Positions 6,874 to 15,574 are shown, counted from the stretch's first letter. The stretch is 37,400 bases of DNA from Actinomycetes bacterium (GCA_029778515.1 JAKOQD010000256.1:1-37400), one strand, 5' to 3'. A program made the numbers and translations. Notes: a model not told the origin generated them from the sequence alone.

Positions 6874-7662
6874 ATGCCCGACCAATCGCTGCTGGACGAT
6901 CTCCGGCTGGCCCACGTCCTGGCCGACCAGGCGGATTCGATCACAATGGCCCGGTTCAAGGCGTCCGACCTGAAGGTGACCGCCAAGCCCGACCTCACCG
7001 AGGTGACCGACGCCGACACCGCCGTCGAGGACGCGATCCGCGCCATGCTGGGCCGTACCCGACCACGCGACGCGGTGCACGGCGAGGAGCGGGACGACTC
7101 CGGCTGGGGTCCGCGGCGTTGGGTGATCGACCCGATCGACGGCACGTCCAACTTCGTCCGCGGGGTGCCGGTCTGGGCAACGCTGATCGGGCTGATGGTT
7201 GGTGATGAGGTCGTAGTGGGGGTGGTCTCGGCCCCCGCCCTCTCGCGGCGCTGGTGGGCGGCCAAGGGCGGGGGCGCTTTCACCGGCCGATCCCTGCTTC
7301 AGGGCACGCCGTGCCGCACGTCCGCGGTGGCCAGCATGGAGGATGCGTCGCTGTCCTACTCGTCGATCCACGGCTGGGTGGAAACGGGGCGTGGTCAGCA
7401 GTTCGTCGACCTGATGCGGGACTGCTGGCGGACGCGCGCCTACGGCGACTTCTGGAGCTACATGCTGGTCGCCGAGGGTGCGGTGGACGTGGCCGCCGAG
7501 CCCGATCTGGCGCTGCACGACATGGCCGCGCTGGTGCCGATCGTCACCGAAGCCGGTGGACGCTTCACCAACCTGGACGGATCAGCCGGCCCGCACGGCC
7601 CCGGCGCGATCGCGACCAACGGACCGCTGCACGACGAGATGGTCGAGCGCCTAGCGCTCTAG
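6874..7662 (+). CDS. hisN: Histidinol-phosphatase (inositol monophosphatase family, HisN type)
   Basis: 262-residue IMPase-superfamily enzyme. Metal-binding motifs are GEER (E71), DPIDGT (86-91) and LALHDMAAL (D216). The family cuts phosphate from histidinol phosphate or inositol phosphates. The actinobacterial HisN assignment rests on overall similarity and on position next to aroA-rsgA; inositol monophosphatase activity cannot be excluded. The start is set by the TAGATT -10 located 7 nt upstream. There is a 67-bp gap after rsgA, so it probably has its own promoter. Confidence 0.85.
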   Translation: MPDQSLLDDLRLAHVLADQADSITMARFKASDLKVTAKPDLTEVTDADTAVEDAIRAMLGRTRPRDAVHGEERDDSGWGPRRWVIDPIDGTSNFVRGVPVWATLIGLMVGDEVVVGVVSAPALSRRWWAAKGGGAFTGRSLLQGTPCRTSAVASMEDASLSYSSIHGWVETGRGQQFVDLMRDCWRTRAYGDFWSYMLVAEGAVDVAAEPDLALHDMAALVPIVTEAGGRFTNLDGSAGPHGPGAIATNGPLHDEMVERLAL

Positions 7663-7665
7663 GCG
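7648..7665. terminator. Hairpin overlapping the hisN stop codon
   Basis: CGCCTAG (7648-7654), 4-nt loop, CTAGGCG (7659-7665), with the TAG stop inside the 3' arm. There is no T run, so if it terminates it is of the U-less type proposed for actinobacteria. Confidence 0.35.
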
Positions 7666-7689
7666 TCTGGATCAGTGCCGCTCAACGCT

Positions 7690-7751
7690 GGCTGAGCCTG
7701 CCGAAGCCCCTGGTGATACCGCGTGTGGACGACCCTTCGACGAGCTCAGGG
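7690..7751. repeat. Inverted pair of REP-like 19-mers
   Basis: GGCTGAGCCTGCCGAAGCC (7690-7708) and the opposite-strand 19-mer CCCTGAGCTCGTCGAAGGG (7751-7733) face each other across 24 nt, between the convergent hisN and glycerate kinase genes. The pair could fold as an imperfect hairpin. Both belong to the same family as 289-307 and 19672-19690. Confidence 0.6.
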
Positions 7752-7759
7752 ATCGTTGC

Positions 7760-8911
7760 TCAGAGTGTCTCTGTCCAGCGTGCCCTACCAGAGACCAGTT
7801 CCCGGGTAACCCGCTCGGCAGCGAGTTCCAGGTTCCACTCCCCCGCGGCCAGCGCGGCCGGCAGATCGGCCACCGTACCGCTGATCGGGACGTATGCCAG
7901 GACGTCCGCTGAGCTGAGTCCGGGCTCGACTCGGCCGGCGAAAACCACCGTCGGCACACCCACGGCAGCGGCCAGCGCGGCCAGGCCGTGCGGCACTTTG
8001 CCCGCCAGCGACTGGGCGTCGACGCTCCCTTCCCCGGTGAAAACGTAGTCGGCGCCGACAATGTGCTCGGCGAGCCCGATCGCTCGGCTCACCAGTTCCA
8101 CCCCCGGCACCAGTTCGGCACCGGTGAAAGCCAGGAAGGCGGCACCCAAGCCACCGGCGGCGCCCGCTCCGGCGCGATCGCGGACGCTCACGCCAAGACT
8201 CGACTCGACCACGTCCGCCCAACAGGTCAGGGCGGCGTCCAGTTCGGTCACAGCTGCCGCGTCCGCGCCCTTCTGCGGCCCATAGACCACGCTGGCACCA
8301 CTCGGCCCGAGCAGCGGATTGGTCACGTCACTAGCCAATTCGATCCGCACTGCGGCCAGCCGCGGATCGAGCCCGGCGCAGTCAACCGACGCCAGCCGTG
8401 CCAGCGCCTCACCCCCGGACGGCAGCGGCTCGCCGGCCGAGTCGAGGAACCGCACACCCAGGGCGCTGAACAATCCCGCCCCCGCATCGTTGGTGGCGGT
8501 GCCGCCCAACCCGACCAGCAGCTCGCTCGCGCCGGCGTCCAGCGCGGCCCGAAGCAACTCACCCGCACCGAAAGAGGACGCGGTCCGCACGTCCCGTAGG
8601 TGCGTCGGGACCAGCTCCAGACCGGCCCCGGCCGCGACCTCGACAATGGCCAGCCGACGATCGGCCACCCATCCGAACTCGCCCACAATCGGCCGACCCA
8701 AGGCGTCATGGCACGGCACCGGCACTGAAACGCCTTGCAGCGCAGCCACCAGAGTGCGGCAGGTGCCCTCACCGCCGTCCGCCATCGGCACCTCGACGCA
8801 GTCCGCGTCCGGCACGGCCCGACGAATGCCGCGAGCCATTGCGGCGGCCGCCTGCACCGCGGTCATCGACTCCTTGAACGAGTCCGGTACGCAGACGATC
8901 CGCAGCGACAC
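7760..8911 (-). CDS. Glycerate kinase (GlxK/GarK family)
   Basis: 383 residues, usual length for the family that phosphorylates D-glycerate to phosphoglycerate. Recognisable blocks are PDSFKESMTA near the N-terminus, MADGGEGT, LVGLGGTATNDAGAG, YGPQKGA, GAAGGLGAAFLAF and FTGEGSVDAQ. The GTG start at 8911 lies 2 nt after the stop of the upstream ABC ATPase gene, with an AAGGTGGG ribosome site inside the end of that gene, so it is the last cistron of the importer operon. This suggests the imported compound yields glycerate, but that is inference. The 2- versus 3-phosphoglycerate product cannot be told from sequence alone. Confidence 0.88.
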   Translation of the reverse strand: MSLRIVCVPDSFKESMTAVQAAAAMARGIRRAVPDADCVEVPMADGGEGTCRTLVAALQGVSVPVPCHDALGRPIVGEFGWVADRRLAIVEVAAGAGLELVPTHLRDVRTASSFGAGELLRAALDAGASELLVGLGGTATNDAGAGLFSALGVRFLDSAGEPLPSGGEALARLASVDCAGLDPRLAAVRIELASDVTNPLLGPSGASVVYGPQKGADAAAVTELDAALTCWADVVESSLGVSVRDRAGAGAAGGLGAAFLAFTGAELVPGVELVSRAIGLAEHIVGADYVFTGEGSVDAQSLAGKVPHGLAALAAAVGVPTVVFAGRVEPGLSSADVLAYVPISGTVADLPAALAAGEWNLELAAERVTRELVSGRARWTETL

Positions 8912-8913
8912 GG

Positions 8914-9699
8914 CTAGCCCACCTTGATGCGTGGGATCGCGGCCAGCAGGGCTCTGGTGTACTCCTGGCGAGGCTGGCTGTAAACGGCCCCGGTCGCACC
9001 CGCCTCGACGATCCGGCCGCCGCGCATCACCGCCAGTTGGTCGCACAGATGCCGCACCACCAACAGGTCGTGGCTGACCACGATCAGGGTCAGCCCGCGC
9101 GAACGCACCAGGTCGGTCAGCAGGTTCAGCACCTGGGCGCGAACGGACACGTCCAGCGCCGAGACCGGCTCGTCTGCGATCAGCACGTCCGGACGCGGCG
9201 CCAGGGCGCGGGCGATCGCGATCCGCTGCCGCTGGCCGCCGGAGAACTCGTGCGGGTAACGGTCGGCGGAATCGGCCGGCAGATCCACCTCAGCAAGCAC
9301 CTCGGCCAACCGGGCGCGATGGTCCCCGTCCGCCAACTCCTTGCGCACCAGCCGGGAACGCAGCGGCTCGGTGATGATGTCACCCACCTTCATCCGCGGG
9401 TTCAGCGACGAGCGCGGATCCTGGAAAACCATCTGCACCGCAGCCCGCAGGAAGCCGAGCCTGCGTTCCGGCAGCCCGGTGATCTCAGTACCTTCGAACC
9501 AGATCCGGCCCGCCGTCGGCCGATCGAGCCCGGCCAACAGTCGCACCAGCGTCGACTTGCCCGAGCCGGACTCCCCAACGATCCCCAGGCGTCGACCGCG
9601 GTCCAGCGTGAGGTCCACCGAATCCAGGGCAACCACCTCCGCGCCGCCGTTGCGGTAGCGGCGGGTCAACCCTTCTGCGCGGAACACCGGTTCGGTCAT
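8914..9699 (-). CDS. ABC importer ATPase, second subunit (DppF/NikE-like)
   Basis: 261 residues. Walker A is GESGSGKST (42-50); the signature EFSGGQRQRIAIARAL, Walker B VLIADEP and H-loop VVSHD follow. It powers peptide/nickel-type uptake with the preceding ATPase. It lacks the C-terminal oligopeptide-transporter extension with cysteines found in OppD/DppD, so it is shorter than those proteins. The start overlaps the upstream stop (ATGA), giving translational coupling. Substrate cannot be inferred from the ATPase. Confidence 0.9.
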   Translation of the reverse strand: MTEPVFRAEGLTRRYRNGGAEVVALDSVDLTLDRGRRLGIVGESGSGKSTLVRLLAGLDRPTAGRIWFEGTEITGLPERRLGFLRAAVQMVFQDPRSSLNPRMKVGDIITEPLRSRLVRKELADGDHRARLAEVLAEVDLPADSADRYPHEFSGGQRQRIAIARALAPRPDVLIADEPVSALDVSVRAQVLNLLTDLVRSRGLTLIVVSHDLLVVRHLCDQLAVMRGGRIVEAGATGAVYSQPRQEYTRALLAAIPRIKVG

Positions 9700-10526
9700 G
9701 GCCGCCTCGCATGGAAGTCCTCGACCGTCGGCAGGCGCTCGCCCGGCTCGATCTGGTCGAGGCGCGCGGTGGCCACCAGGCCGCGGGTATAGGGGTGCTG
9801 CGGACGGTTGAACAGGTCGGCGACCGTGCCCTGTTCGACGATCTCGCCGTCCAGCATCACCAGCACGTTGTGGCACACCTGCGAAACCACGGCCAGATCG
9901 TGGCTGATGAACAGGCAAGCCGCTGCGGAAGCCGTGAGCACCTCGTCCAGCTTCTCCAGGACGCGAGCCTGCACGGTCACGTCGAGCGCTGTGGTCGGCT
10001 CGTCGCAGATCACCAGGTCGGGTGAGTTGATTAGCGCCATGGCCATGATCACCCGCTGCCGCTGGCCGCCGGACAGCTGGTGCGGGAAGGCGTCCGCCAC
10101 CCGCTGCGGATCGGTCAGCCCGACCTCGCCCAGCATGGAAACCACCCGCTCGCGCGCCGCGCCGGGCTCGGCGCCCTGGTGCAGCCGCAGCACCTCGGCC
10201 ACCTGCCGGCCCACCCGCATGGTCGGGTCGAGCGCGGTCATCGGCTCCTGGAAGACCATCGAGATCACGTCGCCGCGCAGCCTGGCCATGCCGACTTCGT
10301 CCAGACCAACGATCTCGGTGGCGTTCAGGCTGATCGATCCGGTCACGGTGGCGTTCTCCGGCAGCAGTCCCATCACCGCCAGCGCGGTCACGGTCTTGCC
10401 CGAACCCGACTCGCCGATCACCCCGAGTCGCTCGCCCGCCGCCAGGTCGAAGCTGATGCCGCGGACGGCCGGCGTCCGACTTCGCCCAAAGCTCACCGAG
10501 AGGTCGCGCACGTCGAGAAGCGTCAT
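9696..10526 (-). CDS. ABC importer ATPase, first subunit (DppD/NikD-like)
   Basis: 276 residues. Walker A is GESGSGKT (38-45), Q-loop MVFQEPMTALDP, signature QLSGGQRQRVIMAMAL, Walker B LVICDEPTTALD and switch His in FISHD. The C-terminus ends soon after PQHPYTRGLV, without the Cys-rich extension of DppD. It pairs with the downstream ATPase to form the two motor subunits of the importer. The start overlaps the end of the permease gene (ATGA). Confidence 0.9.
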   Translation of the reverse strand: MTLLDVRDLSVSFGRSRTPAVRGISFDLAAGERLGVIGESGSGKTVTALAVMGLLPENATVTGSISLNATEIVGLDEVGMARLRGDVISMVFQEPMTALDPTMRVGRQVAEVLRLHQGAEPGAARERVVSMLGEVGLTDPQRVADAFPHQLSGGQRQRVIMAMALINSPDLVICDEPTTALDVTVQARVLEKLDEVLTASAAACLFISHDLAVVSQVCHNVLVMLDGEIVEQGTVADLFNRPQHPYTRGLVATARLDQIEPGERLPTVEDFHARRP

Positions 10527-11335
10527 GACACCTCCCGCAGTCGTGGGTCGAGGTAGTCGCGTAACCCGTCCCCGAGCAGGTTGAAGCCGAGCACGGCCAG
10601 CGCGATCGCCAGGCCGGGCCAGAGCGCCTGCAACGGAGCGGTGACGAGGAACTGTTGCGAATCGCGCAGCATGTTGCCCCAGGTGGGGTTCGGACGCGGC
10701 GTCGCCAGGCCCAGGTAAGACAGCGCAGCTTCGGCGAGGATCGCCATCGCGAAACCCACCGATGCCTGGACGCCGATCAGCGGCGCGATGTTGGGCAGAA
10801 CGTGCCGGCCGGCGACTCCCCAGCGGGAGGTGCCGGACGCTCGCGCAGCGAGCACGAAGTCGCTGGCCATCACCTGTTTCGCGCCCGCGCGCGCGACCCT
10901 CGCGAAAGCCGGGATGGTGGCGACGCCGATGGCGATCATCGCGGTTAGCGTGGACGATCCGTAGACCGCGGCCAGCAGCGTCGCCAGCAGGATCGCGGGA
11001 AAGGCATAGACGATGTCGGCCGAACGCATCACCACCTCGTCGACCCAGCCGCCCAGCTGGCCGGCGAGCATGCCCAGCGGGACGCCGACGATCGATGCGA
11101 GGCCGACCGAGATGATGCCGACGACCAGTACCGTCCGGGCACCGATCATCAGCCGGGAAGCGATGTCGATGCCAAAGCCGTCGGTGCCGAGCACATGCGG
11201 CCAGCCCGGCCCCAGCAGTCGCTGGGACGGCACCACCCGGATCGGGTCGAACGGGGTCCAGAAGACCGCGACGATGGCGGTGATCACCACCAGCGCAACC
11301 AGGACCAGGCCGGCGACCAGCTGTGCCTTCTTCAC
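10523..11335 (-). CDS. ABC importer permease (DppC-like)
   Basis: 270 residues with an N-terminal membrane anchor (about 5-28) and five further helices. The inner-membrane component motif that docks the ATPase is visible around ARASGTSRWGVAGRHVLPN. It belongs to the BPD_transp_1 family with the second permease encoded just upstream. ATG start with 4-bp overlap of the upstream stop codon. Confidence 0.9.
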   Translation of the reverse strand: MKKAQLVAGLVLVALVVITAIVAVFWTPFDPIRVVPSQRLLGPGWPHVLGTDGFGIDIASRLMIGARTVLVVGIISVGLASIVGVPLGMLAGQLGGWVDEVVMRSADIVYAFPAILLATLLAAVYGSSTLTAMIAIGVATIPAFARVARAGAKQVMASDFVLAARASGTSRWGVAGRHVLPNIAPLIGVQASVGFAMAILAEAALSYLGLATPRPNPTWGNMLRDSQQFLVTAPLQALWPGLAIALAVLGFNLLGDGLRDYLDPRLREVS

Positions 11336-12309
11336 GAGGCCGCGCCCCCGTCCGCGGAATCGACGGCGGCTTGGCGCGGGTCGATCAGCAGGTAGGAGAA
11401 GTCGACCAGAGCGCTGATCAGCAGTACCGCGAGCACCAGGAACATCACGGTGCCCTGCACCACCAGCAGGTCACGCTGGGCGACGGCGCTGAGCAGCATC
11501 GAACCCAGTCCGGGCAGGTTGAACACAGACTCCACGACGATCGCCCCGACCAGCACTGACGCGAGCTGCAGCCCCAGCACGGTTACCAGCGAGATGGCTG
11601 CGTTCCGGACGCCGTGCCGCAGCAGCGCGCGCATCGGCGTCCAGCCGACCGAGCGCGCGGTTCGGTAGTAGTCCTCGTTCAACACCTCGATGAAGGCCGA
11701 GCGGACGTAGCGGATCAGGATCGCACCCTGCACCGCAGCCAGGGTGACCACCGGCAGGACCAGATGAGCGGCCCACTGGCCCGGATCCTTGGTCAAGGAC
11801 ACGTAGCCGTTGGCCGGCAACCAGCGCAGCCAGACCGCGAACACCAGCACCAGCAGGATGCCGCCCCAGAACACCGGGATCGCCATTCCCACCTGTGCGG
11901 CGGCGCTGATCGCGAAACCGGGCCAGGAGCGACGCTTGAGCGCAGCAACCATGCCCGCCGGCAGCGCGATGATGAGTGAGCCGATCATGCCGAAGCCGAC
12001 CAGCCACGAGGTCACCGCGATCCGTGGGGCCAGCAGGGCAAGCACCGGCTGGCCACTGAGGTGCGAGTGGCCGAAGTCGCCGACCAGAATGCCGCCGAGC
12101 CAGCTCAGGTACTGCACGATCAGCGGCCGGTCGAGCCCAAGTTCGCGGCGCAACTCGGCGACGGATTCGGGGGTGGCGTCCGTGCCGAGCAGCACCTGCG
12201 CGACGTCACCGGGCAGCGCCTTCGTGATCAGGAAGATCAGCAGCGATGCACCGAGCAGGCTGATCGCGAACACGCCAAGGCGGCGTCCGATCCGCCCCGC
12301 AACGTGCAT
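11332..12309 (-). CDS. ABC importer permease (DppB-like)
   Basis: 325 residues. The N-terminal pattern RLGVFAISLLGASLLIFLITKALPGD is typical of DppB/OppB. Six membrane helices are likely, with the ATPase-docking EAA-type loop near YYRTARSVGWTPMRALLRHGVRN and the LPGLGSMLLSAVAQRD segment typical of the family. It starts 12 nt downstream of the substrate-binding protein gene. Confidence 0.9.
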   Translation of the reverse strand: MHVAGRIGRRLGVFAISLLGASLLIFLITKALPGDVAQVLLGTDATPESVAELRRELGLDRPLIVQYLSWLGGILVGDFGHSHLSGQPVLALLAPRIAVTSWLVGFGMIGSLIIALPAGMVAALKRRSWPGFAISAAAQVGMAIPVFWGGILLVLVFAVWLRWLPANGYVSLTKDPGQWAAHLVLPVVTLAAVQGAILIRYVRSAFIEVLNEDYYRTARSVGWTPMRALLRHGVRNAAISLVTVLGLQLASVLVGAIVVESVFNLPGLGSMLLSAVAQRDLLVVQGTVMFLVLAVLLISALVDFSYLLIDPRQAAVDSADGGAAS

Positions 12310-12321
12310 GCTCTAACCCGG

Positions 12322-13896
12322 CTAGCGGCTCGTGATCGAGGTGAGGTCGAAGCTCAGGCCGGGTGCGTTGGTGGACACCCCGGAGATGTTCGACTTGGTG
12401 ATCACCAGGTTGGGCAGGGAGAACAGCCAGATCGCGGCGCAGTCGTCGGCCAGGTACTTGACCGCCTGCTTGAAGCCCGCGACCGCCTGCTCGTCGGACG
12501 CGGCCGAGTCGGCGGCGGCGTAGAGCGAAGCGAACTCGGGATCGCCGTAGCGCCAGTAGTACTTCGGGTCGGCGAACTTGCCCAGGTCGCGGGGCTCGAC
12601 GTGCGCGACGATCGTCAGATCGTAGTCGGCCTTGGTGTAGACCTCATCGATCCAGCGGGAGAACTCGAGCTCCTCGATGGTGGCCTTCACCCCGATGTCC
12701 CGCAACTGGCTGGCGACGAACTGGGCCGACTTCACCGCGTAAGGAATGACCGGGACGCGAAGCCGCAGGGTGAGCCCGGACTCGTAGCCGGCCTGCTTGA
12801 GCAACGCCTTGGCCTTTTCCGGGTCATATGGGTTGGTACCGGTGAGGTCCTCGTACCAGGGGTCGGTGGGCACGGCCATCGAGCCGATCGGGGCGCCCTG
12901 GCCGTTCCAGACGGTGTCGCGGAGTGCCTGGCGGTCGATCGCCATGGTCAGCGCCTGCCGCACTTCGAGCTTGGCCAGCGCCTTGCTCTCGTGGTTCAGG
13001 CCCAGCACCACTTCACCGTTGGTGGTGCCCGACGTGGTGGTGAACTGGCTGGTGTCGGCGAACTGCGGGAGCGCGTCCGGGGCCTGCAGGTTCGAGATCA
13101 CGTCCTGATCACCGCTGGAGAGCGCGGCGTTCTCGGCGTTCGGATCGGTGAAATAGGTGAAGGTGACCTCGTCGAACCGGGCGGGATTGGCCCAGTAGGC
13201 GGTGTTGGCGGCGAGGATCACGTTCTGGCCGCGGTTCTGCGCCTTGAACACATAGGGGCCGGAGCCGGCGGTGCTGGTGGCCAGATCACCGGTCTCGGCC
13301 GGGTCGAGGATCATGCCGAGCGTGGACGACATGTCGTAGAGCCACATGAACGACGGCTTGTTCAGCTTGATCACGACCTTGGTCGCGTCCAGCGCTTCGG
13401 CGGACGCGACGACGGCCAGCTGCAGGCCGAGCGCGTCCACGAGCTTGGTGTCGGCCTTGAGCCGATTGATGTTGGCGACGACGGCGGCCGCATCCACTGC
13501 GGCACCGGACGCGAACTTGGCCGCCGGGTTGAGGTGAAAGGTGTAAGTGAGCCGGTCGTCGCTGATCTCCCAGGCCTGGGCGAGCAGAGGCTTGAGCAAG
13601 CCGCTGGAGTCGACCTTCACCAGGGTCTCGTAGACGTTATAGAGCAGCACCTGCGGAATTGAGGCGGCCGGGTTGTGCCACGGATCCATGGACGCTGGTT
13701 CCAGCGTGGCGGCAATTTTGAGAGTGCGTGGAGCCTCGGGCGCGGGGGCTGAGGTGTCGCCGGTGGTCGCGGTGCCGCTCGGTACGGCTGTCGGGGTACA
13801 GGCGGAGAGAACCATCATCGACATGGCCAGCATGGCCACGAGTACCTTGGAAATACCGGTTCGCGAACGTCGGGACTCAGCGGCGACGTAGGTCAT
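12322..13896 (-). CDS. Extracellular solute-binding lipoprotein, family 5
   Basis: 524 residues. The signal peptide has a basic start, a hydrophobic core (about 17-30) and a lipobox LSAC with the lipidated Cys at 33, so the protein is tethered outside the membrane. A Thr/Pro/Ala-rich linker follows, then the SBP_bac_5 fold (EPASMDPWHNPAA, YTFHLNPAAKFASG, ALTMAIDRQAL, NPYDPEKAKALLKQAGY). Family members bind peptides, nickel chelates or sugars; the ligand is not predictable here. First gene of the operon SBP-permease-permease-ATPase-ATPase-glycerate kinase. Confidence 0.92.
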   Translation of the reverse strand: MTYVAAESRRSRTGISKVLVAMLAMSMMVLSACTPTAVPSGTATTGDTSAPAPEAPRTLKIAATLEPASMDPWHNPAASIPQVLLYNVYETLVKVDSSGLLKPLLAQAWEISDDRLTYTFHLNPAAKFASGAAVDAAAVVANINRLKADTKLVDALGLQLAVVASAEALDATKVVIKLNKPSFMWLYDMSSTLGMILDPAETGDLATSTAGSGPYVFKAQNRGQNVILAANTAYWANPARFDEVTFTYFTDPNAENAALSSGDQDVISNLQAPDALPQFADTSQFTTTSGTTNGEVVLGLNHESKALAKLEVRQALTMAIDRQALRDTVWNGQGAPIGSMAVPTDPWYEDLTGTNPYDPEKAKALLKQAGYESGLTLRLRVPVIPYAVKSAQFVASQLRDIGVKATIEELEFSRWIDEVYTKADYDLTIVAHVEPRDLGKFADPKYYWRYGDPEFASLYAAADSAASDEQAVAGFKQAVKYLADDCAAIWLFSLPNLVITKSNISGVSTNAPGLSFDLTSITSR

Positions 13897-13941
13897 CTAC
13901 CCTCCACGGGATCTGTCCCCGCGGCGCGAGGAAGCGCACCG

Positions 13942-13947
13942 ATTCTA
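13942..13947 (-). promoter_or_regulatory. Putative -10 of the importer operon
   Basis: TAGAAT on the minus strand, 45 nt before the ATG of the binding protein. The -35 is weak. A GGAGGG just before the ATG is the likely ribosome site. Confidence 0.4.
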
Positions 13948-14027
13948 GCGGAGCGCCTTCCGGGCACCTCTGAACGCGTTCCACCGGCGGTTCGGCCGCG
14001 TCCGCGATCGCCGTTGCACCCCTCGAT

Positions 14028-14056
14028 TTGGGTATCCAGCGGGTCTGACCTAAGCT
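14028..14056 (+). promoter_or_regulatory. tRNA-fMet promoter
   Basis: TTGGGT (14028-14033), an ideal 17-nt spacer and TAAGCT (14051-14056). The predicted start near 14063 is about 5 nt before the tRNA. Confidence 0.65.
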
Positions 14057-14067
14057 GGGTTCACCGA

Positions 14068-14141
14068 CGCGGGGTGGAGCAGCTCGGTAGCTCGCTGGGC
14101 TCATAACCCAGAGGTCATAGGTTCAAATCCTATCCCCGCTA
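14068..14141 (+). tRNA. Initiator tRNA-fMet (CAT)
   Basis: 74-nt cloverleaf with CAT anticodon in the loop CTCATAA. Initiator hallmarks are visible: three consecutive G:C pairs in the anticodon stem (CTGGG/CCCAG) and an unpaired first acceptor position (C1 opposite T72). The T-arm is ATAGG-TTCAAAT-CCTAT. The 3' CCA is not encoded (CGA follows), so it must be added by nucleotidyltransferase. It has its own promoter and terminator. Confidence 0.95.
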
Positions 14142-14148
14142 CGAGTGG

Positions 14149-14196
14149 AAACCCGCTCCCGACTAGGGCTGATAGCCAGATCGGGGGCGGGTTTTT
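14149..14196 (+). terminator. Intrinsic terminator of tRNA-fMet
   Basis: Arms AAACCCGCTCCCGA and TCGGGGGCGGGTTT pair over 14 positions with one G-U wobble, around an 18-nt loop, and end in a T5 run (14192-14196). Confidence 0.85.
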
Positions 14197-14560
14197 GCAT
14201 GTCTGAGCAAGACTCAGGTCGCGGCCGATTGGACACGACCGTCACCTCACCGCTGCCGTCGGGCGCTCACAGCCAATCGAGTCCCCAGCGCAGGAACTCG
14301 TCCCGCCGCCCGCAAATCTGACGCGACGTCGCCTGGCTGTGGCTCCGCCCACCGTCCTGCGTGGACGCAGCCACAGTTAGCGCTCGCAGGCCTCCTGACC
14401 CGCTGAAGCGCTCCTCAACCGCGTTCCTCAGGGAGCAGGTTGCGGAGTGCCCCCGTCCGAGGTGTGGGCGCACGTCTGCTCATATGCGTATGCGTTAGGG
14501 AGGGATGAGGATTGATGGCGGAAAGTCTCGCCGCGATAGTCCTAATCCTCTCCTACCATC
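14197..14560. other. Intergenic region without a convincing gene
   Basis: The only reading frame of note is 14267-14473 on the minus strand (68 codons, GTG start), without a ribosome site or a recognisable domain; I do not call it a gene. Just before the next gene, GAGGATT (14507-14513) and AATCCTC (14544-14550) are complementary and enclose a smaller GGCGG/CGCC pairing, so the leader of the ScyD-like gene may fold. Confidence 0.4.
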
Positions 14561-14569
14561 GGAGGCACT

Positions 14570-15551
14570 ATGCGGATCACCCGCATCATCATCGCGACAG
14601 CAGCCATCGCCACCGGAGTCAGCCTCGTCGTTGTGGCCCCTGCGGACGCCCGCGGCCGCAGCCCAACAAGAACCCCACCACGACCACCTCCACGGTGTTG
14701 ACCACCGCGGTCGGTGCGCCGTTCAACCTGGACGTCACGCGCGGCAAGGTGCTGGTTGCCGACGGCGGCGGACCAGGCGTCCCGATCACGGCCAGCGGCC
14801 TGACGATCACCGGACCGGACGGCTTCAAGGTAACCGCTGACACCCTGGCCCACGAGAACGCGAACAACCCCGACGGCAAGGTCTTCTACGGCGTCCGCAA
14901 CCCGAGCCAGTGCGTGACCGACGAGCTCAACCGGATCCAATTGCCGGTCGCCCATACCGGACACATCGACTCCCACGCATACTCGGTGGCCGCGTACGGC
15001 AAGGGCTTCGTCGTGGCTGACGCCGGTGCGAACGCGCTGCTGTGGGTGAGCCGCTCGGGCAAGATCTCGACCCTCGCGGTCCTACCGGCCCAGCCGGCCA
15101 GGATCACCGCCGAAGGCGCCGCAACTCTCGGGCTCGCCGACTGCGTGGTCGGGGTCAAGTACCGCTTCGAAGCGGTGCCGACCGATGTCGAGGTTGGTCG
15201 TGACGGTTCCTCTACGTCACCACCCTGCCCGGCGGCCCTGAGGACCCGAGCCTGGGCGCCCGCGGCAAGGTGTATCGGGTGAATCCGTGGAACGGGCGCG
15301 TGCGAGAGGTTGCCTCCGGGCTGCTGGGCGCCACCAACCTGGCCATCGCGGACGGGAAGATCTACGTCACCGAACTGTTCGCGGGTCGCGTCTCCCTGGT
15401 CAAGCACGGCCGGGTCAGCGAGTACGTCTCGCTGCCGGGCGCCCTCTCGATCGAGGCCGGTCCGCGGGGGACCCTGTACGCCGGCACCGGCATCGCCGGG
15501 CCGTCGTCCGTGGTGAAGATCTCCACCTCTGGCAAGGGCTGGCGGCACTAG
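14570..15551 (+). pseudogene. ScyD/ScyE-family secreted protein, two frameshifts
   Basis: Three reading frames join into one protein of about 327 residues. Frame 1 from ATG 14570 (GGAGG at 14561-14565) gives a signal peptide, MRITRIIIATAAIATG... ending near APADARG. The body continues in a second frame from about 14664 (TVLTTAVGAPFNLDVTRGK... with beta-propeller-like repeats such as GKGFVVADAGANALLWV). The C-terminal part continues in a third frame from about 15210 (LYVTTLPGGPEDPSLG... GATNLAIADGKIYVTELFAG...). Each break is repaired by adding one C to a short C run (AGCCCAAC near 14662, GGTTCCTC near 15208). It may be a true pseudogene or two sequencing errors. Relatives are exported proteins of unknown role. 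Confidence 0.8.
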
Positions 15552-15574
15552 CCGGATCTAGCAGCCGATCCGGC
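15551..15574. terminator. Hairpin after the ScyD-like gene
   Basis: GCCGGATC (15551-15558) and GATCCGGC (15567-15574) form an 8-bp stem with an 8-nt loop directly at the stop codon; a third GCCGGATC lies at 15595-15602. No T run follows. Confidence 0.35.

Noticed and set aside
12061..13662. Long plus-strand open frame opposite the binding-protein gene
   Set aside because: It is the antisense shadow of a well-supported lipoprotein gene in high-GC DNA; its translation shows no domain. Similar long shadows at 4000-5376, 21026-22561, 22338-24224 and 30672-32371 were dropped for the same reason.
14267..14473. 68-codon minus-strand gene
   Set aside because: GTG start with no ribosome site, no recognisable domain and no operon context.
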